Source of the DNA: Leucocoprinus leucothites
Lineage: Eukaryota > Basidiomycota > Agaricomycetes > Agaricales > Agaricaceae
Length of the DNA stretch: 64,000 nt
Reading direction: 5' to 3'
Assembly: GCA_013368445.1 (NCBI GenBank)
Contig: JAACJO010000005.1
Location: forward strand, 1,054,001 to 1,118,000
Made by a program: the position numbers and the translations under genes. The notes below the pieces were generated by a model. It was not told the origin of the DNA. It saw only the letters and a list, made by a program, of their open reading frames with translations, and searched no databases. Positions 1 through 10,313 of the stretch are shown here, piece after piece (positions within the stretch are counted from its first letter, which is position 1; each line of letters opens with the position of its first letter).

Positions 1-1624
1 ATCATGTCGTGAAACATTGTAAAATGTCAGCATTCCATTGCGCTTTGAGCTGAACAAGGTGGTAGCTACACGCGTGCAGTCAGAATCAGGTATAAAACGC
101 CAGATTTCGAAATGAGACCCACGAGCACCATCAATGAAAAACGTTGACGTTTGAAGCGTCCTGTCGAACTGGCGATGGTGCTTGTAGCTCAGAAGGGGTT
201 TTCCAGCGTATCGTGGATCAAGCCAGATAACTTGTGAGGTAGAGCAGAGCCGGATGAGACCATCTTGAGCATAGTCTTCGTTTGAAGTCAAAAAGTCTGT
301 CGAAGGTTCGATATAGAGAGTGGATACCGCATTCGACTTTACTCAAGTTAGGAACAGGCTACTTGCTAGTAAACGAGGTCACACTTACTCGAAAGTCGAG
401 ACAGTCCAAAGCCTTCCCTGACAGTACCATGCATTCTGTGTGCCTTGCTCCTCTTCCGATTCTCCAGAATGGGCTCACTGGTTCTGGGTCTGGTCCAGAG
501 TACAGTTTTACCCTGAGAGGCTTTAGCTTAGGGACACTGGGAGCTTGAAGAAAAACGAAGGAACCTACATCGTCTTTTGACCGCCTGTTAAGCTGCACCC
601 ATACACACCGCCCTTCTTGGTAGCTAAAAGCGCCTCGAAAGGTGTAGCGTCACACGAGACTTTGACGTCCACAATAGAAGCTCCGCCAACGTCGTAGCTC
701 GTGAAGTATGTGAGATCCCTGACACCTCCAAGACTGGTTGCTGTTGGGTCAAGTTTGAGGAGGGAAGTGGCACCAAACGTTCGGACCCCAATCAACACAT
801 CTTATAAATGTTCAGAAGAGAAATTTGATTAAATCATAGTGAACACCGACCTTTTCGAGTAGGTTCATTGGTAATTGGATATGGCGACGACACGATCTGC
901 TGGATAGGTGTACTGAAAGTCCGTACAGGGATAGTTGTCGGTTTGATAGTTGCCCTCCCATTCGCATCCTCCGTAATTGGCGTTAAATCTGGAAAGTAAT
1001 TAGACGCGTTGAGCATGAAAGTGATACCAGGTAGACTCACTAAGTTCTGCACTCAGTTCCCCAGTCGAAAATACCAATTGCTTCGCCTTGTTGTACCCGA
1101 CGACAATATCCAAGACGTTTCCCTCAAAAGGGTCGAATTTCGCAAGCTCTGTAGCCTGAAGCGTATCCTCCGTGATCTGGTCTCTAATAACATCAGAAGA
1201 AATGTCAACTTCTGGGTATTTTGTGCGCAGAAAATGAGCCTGATAAATGGTTAATGCACATCCAAGACTCATATGAGCATTGACGCACTCCTTGGTCTGC
1301 TCCTTGGTTAATTGTAGTAGTTGGCTCAGGTAATGGTGGAGATTTGGTGATTGGAAAAATGCTCAGAGTTCTAGAGACACGAAATCTACTGGCTTTTGTA
1401 GGTCAACATCATTTCTTCTCAGAGCTGGGGGAGAGGTGCTCACCAGCCGGCCGTGCAGAGACCAGCGGCTCCCATTCGAATCTTCCGCTTCTCTGCACTA
1501 ATGTCGCAGCCTCCACAGCTCCATGGTCAAGTACGGGGTAGTTTCTCCCGACAAACTTGTTGTTTTTCTTGCCCGCTTTTGCTAATAAGTTTGGTGGTCG
1601 GTGATGGGATGGCCAGGTTTGCAT
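1..1624 (-). CDS. RRN6/TAF1C-like RNA polymerase I initiation factor (3' truncated by window edge)
   Basis: Multi-exon gene read leftwards; its C-terminal part lies outside the window. I start it at the ATG complementary to 1622-1624, where the protein opens MQTWPSHHRPPNLL and soon has PVLDHGAVEAATL. Later exons cover about 1000-1272, 834-1052, 565-798, 359-598 and 1-330. Near the window edge the segment LCSTSQVIWLDPRYAG, then KPLLSYKHHRQFDRTL, resembles the beta-propeller of fungal Rrn6 (TAF1C-like), a core-factor subunit that recruits RNA polymerase I to the rDNA promoter. This rests on recognised family-like strings rather than a full domain. The start is 88 bp from the divergent uL3m start. 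Exact splice sites were not all resolved. Another WD-like propeller protein is the main alternative. Confidence 0.62.
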
Positions 1625-1712
1625 TAAAGAGGGCACTTTCCTTTTTTGGAGTGAGCGGACATTTTGATTCTTTCCGGCGCGTCTCCGTCACAGTCCACCC
1701 AACCGCCAAACC
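1625..1712. promoter_or_regulatory. short divergent promoter, RRN6-like / uL3m
   Basis: Only 88 bp separate the two opposing start codons, so the promoters and 5' UTRs must share or overlap this stretch. I see no clear TATA box. It includes a pyrimidine-rich segment and GC-rich words, but no motif I can assign with confidence. Confidence 0.5.
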
Positions 1713-2896
1713 ATGCTCAGGCTCTGGGCTCACCGTCCACACCATCTTCAAATTTGTGCAAGGCACATACACTCTACTGTCTCTGCTGCAGCTGCTTCTT
1801 CTTCGGGAACGGGTACAGGAGCCTCAGAACCCGAAGCTTCAGCTCCAGGGAAATGGTCACCAGAGTCAATACGGACAGGCCTTATTGCACGAAAACGTGG
1901 CATGGCATCGCTTTGGAATGACCAAGGTGTCAAAATCCCAGTGACGGTGCTCCAGGTATGTCCTTTGTCTTTGTTTCCTCGTGTCTTTGAATTCTCATCA
2001 GAATTTTGCACGGGTAGGTTGAGAATTGCCAGGTGACAGGCAATGTCCGGACTGTACGACGCGACCATAGTGTATACCATGCCGTCCAAGTTGCTGCTTC
2101 TGATAAACCAGAGCGGACAACAACCAAGCAAATGCTTGGACATTTCAAAAAAGCCGGTGTGCCACCCAAGAGGATTGTCAGAGAATTTCCAGTAACGCCA
2201 GATGCCCTTGTGCCTGTTGGTGGGTTATACCAGCACCTTTTACTGAGTTCGGTTGCTTATTTGAACAGGAACAACATTGTCTGCAATACACTTCGTCCCC
2301 GGCCAATATGTAGATGTGATAGCTAACGGGTAGGCACAGTTGCTTTATTTCAGCATTTCCATGCTTAACTCCCTCCACACACACAGTATTGGAAAGGGCT
2401 TCCAGGGTGGTATGAAGCGATGGGGGTTTCACGGTCTAGCAGCCAGTCATGGTGTTTCTATCTCTCATCGCTCGTCGGGTTCGACTGGTCAACATCAAGT
2501 ATGTCTCTCGCTCTACCCCTCCTGCCCGTATACTTACAATTTCTCCTCTAGGACCCCGGACGCATTTTCCCCGGCAAGAAGATGGCGGGCCGCATGGGTG
2601 GTAAACGCATCACAACCCAGAATTTACCTGTTCTTCGCGTCGATACCAACCTCAACCTCATCTTTGTCAAAGGCGCTGTTCCGGGCGTCGACGATGCTCA
2701 TGTCCTAATCCGCGACGCTAAGAAAATCATGGCTCAAGGCAAACATAATCAAGCCAAGGGTCTCTACGAGAAAATCTTGCCCAAGGGTGTAGACGATCTT
2801 CCTTTCCCTGCCGGCACCACTGAACTCGCTAAGACCTTGCCTACTATTATTGAGGCCCCTGCTTACAGGACAAGCCCCTTCATTCCCCGAGAGTAG
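1713..2896 (+). CDS. mitochondrial large-subunit ribosomal protein uL3m (MRPL3)
   Basis: Five exons (1713-1955, 2018-2219, 2269-2329, 2387-2498, 2552-2896) join in frame to about 320 aa. The N-terminus ([20 protein letters not shown]) is basic and Ser/Ala-rich, as expected of a mitochondrial presequence. The core carries uL3 hallmarks: [12 protein letters not shown], then [20 protein letters not shown] followed by MKRWGF, an [12 protein letters not shown] loop and [17 protein letters not shown]. uL3m sits in the mitoribosomal large subunit near the peptidyl transferase centre. All four introns are GT-AG and 49-62 nt long. The TAG stop is at 2894-2896. The presequence and the bacterial-style L3 motifs rule out cytosolic uL3. 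Confidence 0.93.
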
Positions 2897-3160
2897 ATGT
2901 ATCTAACTTTAATAATAATGTGAACTTGGCAAATATTATGGGCATATCTCCCTTCTCCAGTGGCTAATGGTACCAAATGCCGTCCTAGGAAACATGTGGC
3001 GCTTATTGTCGTAGTGGAAGCGCTCAAAGGGGCACTTGTCTCCTTGCATAATCACGACAATTGATCTCGCGTGGAGTCACGGTGACGGTTCGAACTTGAC
3101 ATTTCCATGCCTACTCAGCGCAATGTTTGTTGAAATTCTCTGGCTTATACATCCGAAGCC

Positions 3161-4450
3161 ATGTCATCACAGAGAGGTGTACATAACCGCATTCATAATC
3201 TGAGGTGGGTACATATCTGTCGACTTAAGTCCTATGCACTCGCCCTGATCTTTGTACTTGCTTTTAGGGGCGAACAGTTCCGCCACCTTCAAAACATACG
3301 AGGCTCTCGATCACATCTATCTTCACATAATATCCACACCGTACCATCCCTTCCTCTCCGCCTGCTCTCCCTAACCGATCCATCTCTCGGCCTCACGCGC
3401 CAAGAGCCCGAGTCATCTCTGCAACAACCGAAATCAAATTCCAATTCCAATGCGGGAGAGTCAGAGTCCGATGGTACGTCCTTTCGACCTCCCGCAGGTC
3501 CCACCCCGCCGAAAAGCTGGACGTTGAACTCGAGAAAAGATATAAGGGGGACCACGGCTTGGAGAAGCGAAGCCTTGTCCTTAATCCTCAACCACTTAGT
3601 TGACTCTCAACAGCTGGTTGCACCCTCCACCTCGGACGCTTCCGCTCGTTCTGAATTACCTGATATACCCCAGAATCCAGAACTGAAACCAGTCATACCG
3701 CGTATCCCTTCTCTATCCCTTCTATGCCTCCAAATATTCCTCAACACATGCACTACTTCCGAATTCCGAGATGAAATCGTACCCTATATACCCTCTCATC
3801 TCCGGAAGGACCTTATACGATTTACTGCCGTTCATTCTCCCTTGAGTACTGCCCGCCTGTATGCTCTGTGGGAACCAGCAGGACATGCGGATGGTGAAAT
3901 GATTGTTGTCGGTCCCGGCGCTGTGCTTAAAGACGACTATTTCATTCGATCGCATTCTGGAAATGGAAGCGGCGTCAAGCTTCCTGGAGATGACGGTAAT
4001 CACGAACTAAAAGAGACCGAAGACTGGGATTGGGACGCTGAAGAAACGGATATGAGTTTACCATTGCATTCACTCATTCTCCTTAACACGTCTCTCTCTT
4101 CATCGACCCTCTTCAGTTTCCCACCTACACTTACCCATCTTGCACTCATAAATCTAGCCACGCCAGTACCATTGCACCGATTACCAAACATCTGCCCTCT
4201 GATTATCATCCTGGATGTGTCATATAACTCATGGCTAGGTGCAAACTTTGGTTCTGAGAGTCAGGGTGGACTAGGGGAACCACAACCACCTAGAGACCCA
4301 ACGATCAAGGCGATCGTGGACTTAGGGCGAGTAGATTGGCCTCGATGGAGTCACCTAAAAGTTCTAGGTTTTCGGGGAAACTATATACCAGAGAATTTCG
4401 CAAGAGATGTGAACGAAGCGAGGTGGGATGATATAGAGGTAGTTTTGTAG
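3161..4450 (+). CDS. orphan leucine-rich protein, function unknown
   Basis: One open frame from ATG 3161 to TAG 4450. It very probably contains a 63-nt GT-AG intron at 3205-3267 that is in frame and lacks a stop. Removing it joins HNLR to GEQFRHLQ and deletes a false hydrophobic stretch (SYALALIFVLAF) that would look like a membrane anchor. The spliced product is about 408 aa: a Pro/Ser-rich N-terminal half, an acidic patch (DWDWDAEETD), then leucine-rich repeat-like segments (LHSLILLNTSLSS, LTHLALINLATPVPLHRLPN, HLKVLGFRGNYIPENF). The spacing suggests degenerate LRRs, perhaps a protein-interaction surface. I recognise no named family. It converges on the CTLH gene to its right. Confidence 0.62.
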   Translation: MSSQRGVHNRIHNLRWVHICRLKSYALALIFVLAFRGEQFRHLQNIRGSRSHLSSHNIHTVPSLPLRLLSLTDPSLGLTRQEPESSLQQPKSNSNSNAGESESDGTSFRPPAGPTPPKSWTLNSRKDIRGTTAWRSEALSLILNHLVDSQQLVAPSTSDASARSELPDIPQNPELKPVIPRIPSLSLLCLQIFLNTCTTSEFRDEIVPYIPSHLRKDLIRFTAVHSPLSTARLYALWEPAGHADGEMIVVGPGAVLKDDYFIRSHSGNGSGVKLPGDDGNHELKETEDWDWDAEETDMSLPLHSLILLNTSLSSSTLFSFPPTLTHLALINLATPVPLHRLPNICPLIIILDVSYNSWLGANFGSESQGGLGEPQPPRDPTIKAIVDLGRVDWPRWSHLKVLGFRGNYIPENFARDVNEARWDDIEVVL

Positions 4451-4588
4451 ATCGATCCCTCAGTTCACTTGTCTGCATAGATCTAGTCGCATACTCGAGT
4501 ATACCTGATTGTACACGTATTAAGAAATAGACCATGGTCCCGAGTCCCCGACCCACATGAACCTAAGAAAGAAAGAAGAAGCTATAGA

Positions 4589-6226
4589 TTACAGGAGTGC
4601 CATCACGGTGGAGGTATGCTCAATGATTGGCACGAGAATACCATGTTGTCCATGGTTATAGTAAAGAAGTCCTGAGTCCTGAAGTTCATTCCCAGCTATC
4701 GTAGTTCGAGAAAGGTTTGTAGATTGAACGGTGGCACGATCTGTCGCTGTAATACAGTTGTCTGAGTAGGCTCCCAAACACGCAGCACTAATCCATACCT
4801 GGTCACTCTCAGGGACTTGTTTCGTCTGCACGGGTGGCGTCGGTGTTCTCTGAGCCGGGTTGACGGGAGGTACGACAGCTCCAGGCCTCGCCTTGATCTT
4901 TAGCTCATTGGCCAAGGCCCAAAGCGCGGTAGTATATCTCGTCACAACCTCAATTTTTGAGGCCGGCGACTGTCCGGTCCGAACTAGAGATATGAACGCC
5001 CAAAAATCGCAGATCAGTATTGGTGGCTGATGGAAGGTGAAAAAAATATTTGGGCCGAACAAAACGCACCCAGAATGGCCTTATTAATTTGCTCGGCAAC
5101 GGCCTCCCGTCTCTCCATCGAGAGATACCTTGCCAAAGGACTGCTTTCGGGGTGTGGGTACGCCAATAATGCACCCACGTTGACCAGCTCCTGTGCATAG
5201 AGTTCCTTTTCCGCCGAATTCTGAATCTGTTCTAAGAGAGCATAGAGTTTCTGTCCATGCTGAATCATCTTGATAACGTGTGGGTCGTCTCCGGTGTCAT
5301 TACTGATACCGGTAGCACTATGCGGGGGTGTACGGTCAAGATCTCTTTCTTCAAGCTCGTCCGAGCCTTCCCCATCTTCATCCTCGGTCGTGTCCATATC
5401 AGTATCCCCATCCGCATCAGACTCAGTTCCCTGGGAATGGTCGCACGATGAATTTCTGTCATCTTCTGCGCCCGTGGCTCCAGAAGACATTGATGAGTCC
5501 GACATGTCAATTTCAGTTGTCCGCAGTGAGGGGGAAGAGTAAACCAAAGGTTGAGTTCTACAGAGTTCTGTGAATCCGAGAATGCGGAGATTCAGAATCA
5601 AATGTCGGGAGTCCGTTGTCGTTGGTATTAGATGTTTGCTTGAGTTCATGGCTTCCAATGCCGAGGGATAAGAGGAAGAAGACGATCTCGAGCCTGGGGT
5701 TGGAGGGGCAAGGACAGATGGGAAATGTTCATTCAGAAGGTCAATGGCGTCATCGACTTCCCCAGAAAGTATCTTAACTCGGATTTCTATGAATGTACTA
5801 CCATTGAGCTTCTCGAACAATGCACAGAGAAGACAATACGCACTGTTACGGAGCTCAGCTTCCCTCAGTGTTTCTTGGCTCAGCTCCAGAACGTCCTGGT
5901 CTGCCAAAATACCCTTGTCCTTCGGTTGCAAGATCTCGTCTCCGTCGGCGTCCAAATGCCGTACTGTACTATCTTTCGCAAACGCGACAGCCGTGCTGGT
6001 ATAGCAGTGGTGGCAGAGATAATCCATCACCAACGAGCGCTGAAGAATAGAATACCAGGTGCATCATGAGCGCATGCCATCCCACGAAAGACCCTGAACT
6101 CACCAATTGGTACGGTGTAGGCTCAGAGAAGGGACTTTTGGGCGATTTGGCATTCTTGCTGGGTAAATGCATGCTGGTGCTCGGGACAGGAGTAGCAGAG
6201 GGCGGTGTGGGGAGTGTAGGTGGCAT
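4589..6226 (-). CDS. LisH-CTLH-CRA protein (RanBPM/GID-complex-like) lacking a SPRY domain
   Basis: Exon 1 starts at ATG 6226 (MPPTLPTPPS). Introns at 6040-6103 and 4984-5069 join to give LRSLVMDYLCHHCY, a LisH motif, only about 41 residues from the start. It continues TSTAVAFAKDSTVRHLDADG, then a CTLH segment (KILSGEVDDAIDLLNEHFPS) and a split CRA domain (HLILNLRILGFTELCR; later KLYALLEQIQNSAEKELYAQ and AILVRTGQSPASKIEVV). A roughly 100-residue Asp/Glu/Ser-rich insert separates the CRA halves. These are the domains of RanBP9/10 and Gid1/Gid8, scaffold subunits of the GID/CTLH E3 ubiquitin ligase. No SPRY domain precedes LisH. The C-terminus is uncertain: I report the open frame to 4589, but a 52-nt GT-AG intron after PESDQ would give an earlier stop. 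Confidence 0.82.
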
Positions 6227-6455
6227 TATGACGGTGGTGGGGGGAAAGAGGGAGAGAAGTGGATGCGGAAATAAGTCTGCGAAAACCAAGGCACAGCTCG
6301 GAGTAACATCAAGTAGCCGTCGATCTCATACTAAACTTGGCCCCACGTGAAATTGGTAAATGAGATCAAACTAATCTACACAACGTTATACATAACCAGA
6401 AACTTCTCTCTACCTATCGACTATCAGCAGCGCTAAGCGGGACTGGCCGAGCCGG

Positions 6456-8335
6456 TCAAATTCTATTCAGTCGCCGAGACTTCCTCCGTGCTCTCTCTTC
6501 GGGCCATTTTCGCACTGAAACCTAGAACAGGATGAAACCGTATTCATGAGCGAATCGCCGATATAAAGGTACCGAACCAATTACTTACCTCGCCGTCTTC
6601 AGTTACAAGTTGTATGCCGAGCTTTTTCAAGTGCTCCTCATAATGGTTGCTGACAAGGTGCCCGAACGCCGTCAGAAGCCGAGCATCCGTGACCTTTTGC
6701 CAGTCCTTCGACCGTAATATCTCTGCGTAATATTCAGGAATTTCTTCGAGCTCCTCTTCAGCGGGATGAAGAAGGTCAATGTGATAGGTCTTGCAACCAG
6801 GACACCGCCAAACATGTTGTGATTCCTCAAGCTCTGGAGGTACACGGCAGTACCATGGGACTTTTTCTACTAGCCTTTGATCAGCAGCTTCGGATTCCGA
6901 GTCTGACGCGGGAGGAGTTGATGCCTCGCTAAAGTCACTGTCATATTGAAATTCAATATCTGGAACAACACGAGCACGGATCGGAGGCTTTGCAGGATTT
7001 TGTTGGTGTGAGGATGGCTGGACGGAAGGGATAATTTTCGGCGTCTGGAAGCTTTCATTAGAGAATGGTCCTCGGGAAGTGAATGGGCCCTTCCTTACCG
7101 CTCTTTGAGGAGCCTTTTCGAGCTCCCTCCTTTGCTGCCAGTGTAGTGGACTCCTGATGGCGTTGTCCAAGCGCCTCTGCCAATCTTCGCGTTTCCCACC
7201 AAACTTTGTCAGGCTAGTTGCGATATCTACTCGTCTCCCAGGAGCTGGCGGGTCGAAGACGAATTTGACCTGCTGAACAAATTTGTGCCATTGAGGTATA
7301 TCGAGATACCGCGCGTTGGGTGACTGTCTAACGACAATGTGATCTGCTAATATCCATTCTGCATGTTTAGCAAAGATTTTCCGGATTTCTGCTTTGTGTA
7401 CGGGTCGTGAATGCCGTGGTGTGCTAAGCTTGAGAGCACCGCGAGAGTTTGTAACGATACCAGCGATGTTGGGGTTGTAAATATATCGGATGTCCTTGTC
7501 CAAAGGAATGACTTGTTTAAAGTATTGCTGAACCAGCCATTCTATGTCTCTTTCAGTAATTGGAGTGTCGCAGCCGAGAATGAGTTGCTGCATCATGCGA
7601 CGGATGGTATAGCGTTCAATAAAATTCCGGCTGAGACTAAAGGTTTTGACATCGAGGCTGGCAAGACGAAAGGAGCGCTTTCTGAACCATGATATATTTA
7701 AAAGAAGTTTCGCACTGATGCAAAGGGGTGGCTTACTCATTTTCCGCGAAAAGTACTAGAGATTCCGGATCGTCATCCACTGAGAAAATACTATTAGTTA
7801 CACAAACACTCCAGTAGCACACAATAAAGGCCTCACGAGTCTTATAAGCAGCGCTCATGACCTTCACGAACTTGACCCACACCGAAATCGTCGAACCGCT
7901 ATTAACCCCATCCCATAAACCTCCTCCAAAGTCAACCGGCTGGCCCTTGTAGAGGTTGACTTTTCATCATCGCGTTTCCTCAAATCATGGCTCAACCACG
8001 TCTTTCCCTGGTCCGACAACCAGTCCAACCTCTCGATTTCCAGTGCACCTGTCACTTCTACATCATTCTTGACGAATCTGCTTGTGGGTGGAGCTTCATC
8101 TAAAAGTTCCGTTTCGTCGAGACTGTTATATTGCGCCTTGTGTGAGACAACTTTGAGGATAAAAAATAGTGGGTTGATGGGGCGTTTACCCGATATCTTC
8201 TCCCGCACATCTCATTTGAACCGATGTCAAGGTTGGTCTAAATGAACCGCGTCGTGCCCAGGTTGGATTCAATATGTATTGATCAGGGTAAGGTCCAAAC
8301 GGATCCTCGAGTAGCTTTTTCAACGACACCGACAT
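6456..8335 (-). CDS. unrecognised multi-exon protein with a CPGC putative zinc-binding pair
   Basis: I rebuilt this gene from ATG 8335 (MSVSLKKLLEDPFGPYPDQY) to TGA 6456-6458. The joins FVKNDVEVTVNLYKGQPVDF, MSAAYKTLDDDPESL, LFAENEKRSFRLASLDV and TEDGEVSVRKWPEE all keep one frame with GT-AG introns. The main exon (about 6588-7690) encodes a conserved-looking N-terminal half (ERDIEWLVQQYFKQVIPL), a low-complexity acidic middle and a C-terminal WRCPGCKTYHIDLL segment that could bind metal, although only one CxxC pair is visible. It ends with a basic tail (RARRKSRRLNRI). The start is 140 bp from the divergent PIG-M start. I do not recognise the family, and I infer no function. The intron after TSVQM is the least certain. 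Confidence 0.62.
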
Positions 8336-8475
8336 TTTAATAGGGTAAGCGCTGGATGATGATGGTGGTCAAAGTCCTGGTCCAAGTGGGAGTTTTGATC
8401 AACGACAATGCACCTGAAATTGATCCGTCTCGCCGTCACGGGAGTCTACTCCTTCGCTCGCATGTCGACGCGGTC

Positions 8476-10019
8476 ATGACCATTCCAATACTCTCCTTCA
8501 GAAATGTACTCTTTGCCAGTATCGGGCTCCGTATAGTCCTGATCCTCTACAGTGAATGGCACGATGCTAGGTCACTCGTCAAATATACGGACGTGGACTA
8601 TCGTGTCTTCACAGACGCTGCTCGGTTTGTCCTCCAACCGAGCCAGGACAACAGAGCCCAAGGGCCGTTATCACAGTGGCTTGGATATGATATACCCATA
8701 GGAGAGTACGTACTAATTGCTCATAAGACACTGATATATGTCGAATAACAAGTTCTTTCAACAGTCCATATACCAGACACACGTATCGCTACACACCGCT
8801 CCTTGCCCTCCTCGTAACACCTAACATTTTCCTCCACCCATCCTTCGGCAAATACATTTTTGCGGCATGTGATATTATCAACGGGCTGCTCATCTATAAT
8901 CTCCTCATACACCATATCCTCCCCACCACCAGTAACTCTCCCACCAAAACATCCAAAAAGAAAAACAGTACCAAGTCTACTTCAACAACTGTCTTTATGA
9001 AAGCAAAAGCCACACTCTACACGGCAGTTCACCTCCTTAATCCAATGGTGTTCTCTATATCCACGCGTGGCTCATCTGAATCTGTGCTCTCACTCTTTGT
9101 CTTGCTTACTCTGCATGCACTTATGAACGAACGCTGGACCACGGCTGCTGTACTGCTGGGATTAAGTACACATTGGAAGATATATCCTGTTATATATGGC
9201 GTGAGCTGTATATGTCTTATTAGCTCTCTTAGTCCATACGCTAGACGGAGCGGAAAGATGGGTTGGTTAAAGGCCCTTGTGAATCCACGGACTATCAAGT
9301 TTGCGGTGGTTAGTGCTCTGACGTTTGGAGTCTTAGGTGGTTTCTGTTATGCAGTGTACGTTCCACTCCCCACACCGCTTCCCTGAATTTTGACTAATCG
9401 TTCCTTCGACAATAGCTGGGGATATCCCTTCCTCTATGAAACATACCTCTACCACCTCCATCGACTCGACCACCGACACAACTTCTCTCCCTACTTCTAC
9501 CTTACTTACCTTACTTACCCATCCCTCGATCCATCCTCTGACCCCTTCCCCACCAACTCACAACCCAGTTTCCAAAACATCATAACAACCATCCTCAGTT
9601 CTCGGCTAACCTCCTTCCTCCCACAACTCATCCTCTCCCTCGGCACAGGCTTTCTCTCCCCTCGCCCCAAAAGTCAAGCAAAACCTCACACGCACCAACT
9701 CGCAAAATCCCATGTCCCATTCATATGGTTCATCCAAACGTCTACCTTTGTACTTTTCAACAAAGTCTGCACATCTCAGTACTTCTTATGGTACCTCCTC
9801 CTCCTACCTCTCCTCATTCCCAATCTCCACATGTCCCGACTTAAAGTGGTCGCTTGTATAGCTATGTGGGCGGGCGTGCAAGGGTTGTGGTTGAGTGAAG
9901 CGTATAAACTTGAGTTTTTGGGCCAGGATGTGTTTCTGAGTTTGTGGTTCCGCGGGTTGATTTATGTACTGGGTAATGCTTGGGTCTTGATTGCGATTAT
10001 GGAATCGTATAAGGCATAA
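8476..10019 (+). CDS. GPI14: GPI mannosyltransferase 1 (PIG-M / Gpi14)
   Basis: Three exons (8476-8705, 8765-9355, 9416-10019) give about 474 aa. PIG-M adds the first mannose (alpha-1,4, from dolichol-phosphate-mannose) to the GPI anchor precursor on the ER lumenal side. The luminal acidic motif is visible in KYTDVDYRVFTDAARFV just after the first membrane segment. The family strings DPYTRHTYRYTPLLALLVTP and, after the third exon begins, WGYPFLYETYLYHLHRLDHR and HNFSPYFYLTYL are clear. Multiple hydrophobic segments follow. I chose ATG 8476 because it places MTIPILSFRNVLFASIGLRI, a typical N-terminal membrane helix, at the start; ATGs at 8356 and 8359 would add an unrelated leader. It converges on the PQ-loop gene. 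Confidence 0.93.
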
Positions 10020-10313
10020 AGCTCGTCAGGTGTCTTCGTCCTATTTTTTTTTGTTCCGAGGATATGTGGTTTATAATCGAGGGAGTACTTTGATACATAT
10101 TATAGAAATCATGAAATCGTAGACTCGTGTCCGTATCTTGCGAAAGAAAATGAAACAGCGACAGTGACTTCACAACAAAAATGACGACGAAATGCTAAGC
10201 TAGAGGGTGGTAGAGAAGAATATGAATACACTGAGTAAGATGGTACAGGTGAAGGGGGTAACAAAAGACGCCAGCTCTAGAGTGATGATATAGGTATCTA
10301 AAATCGTTAGTCA

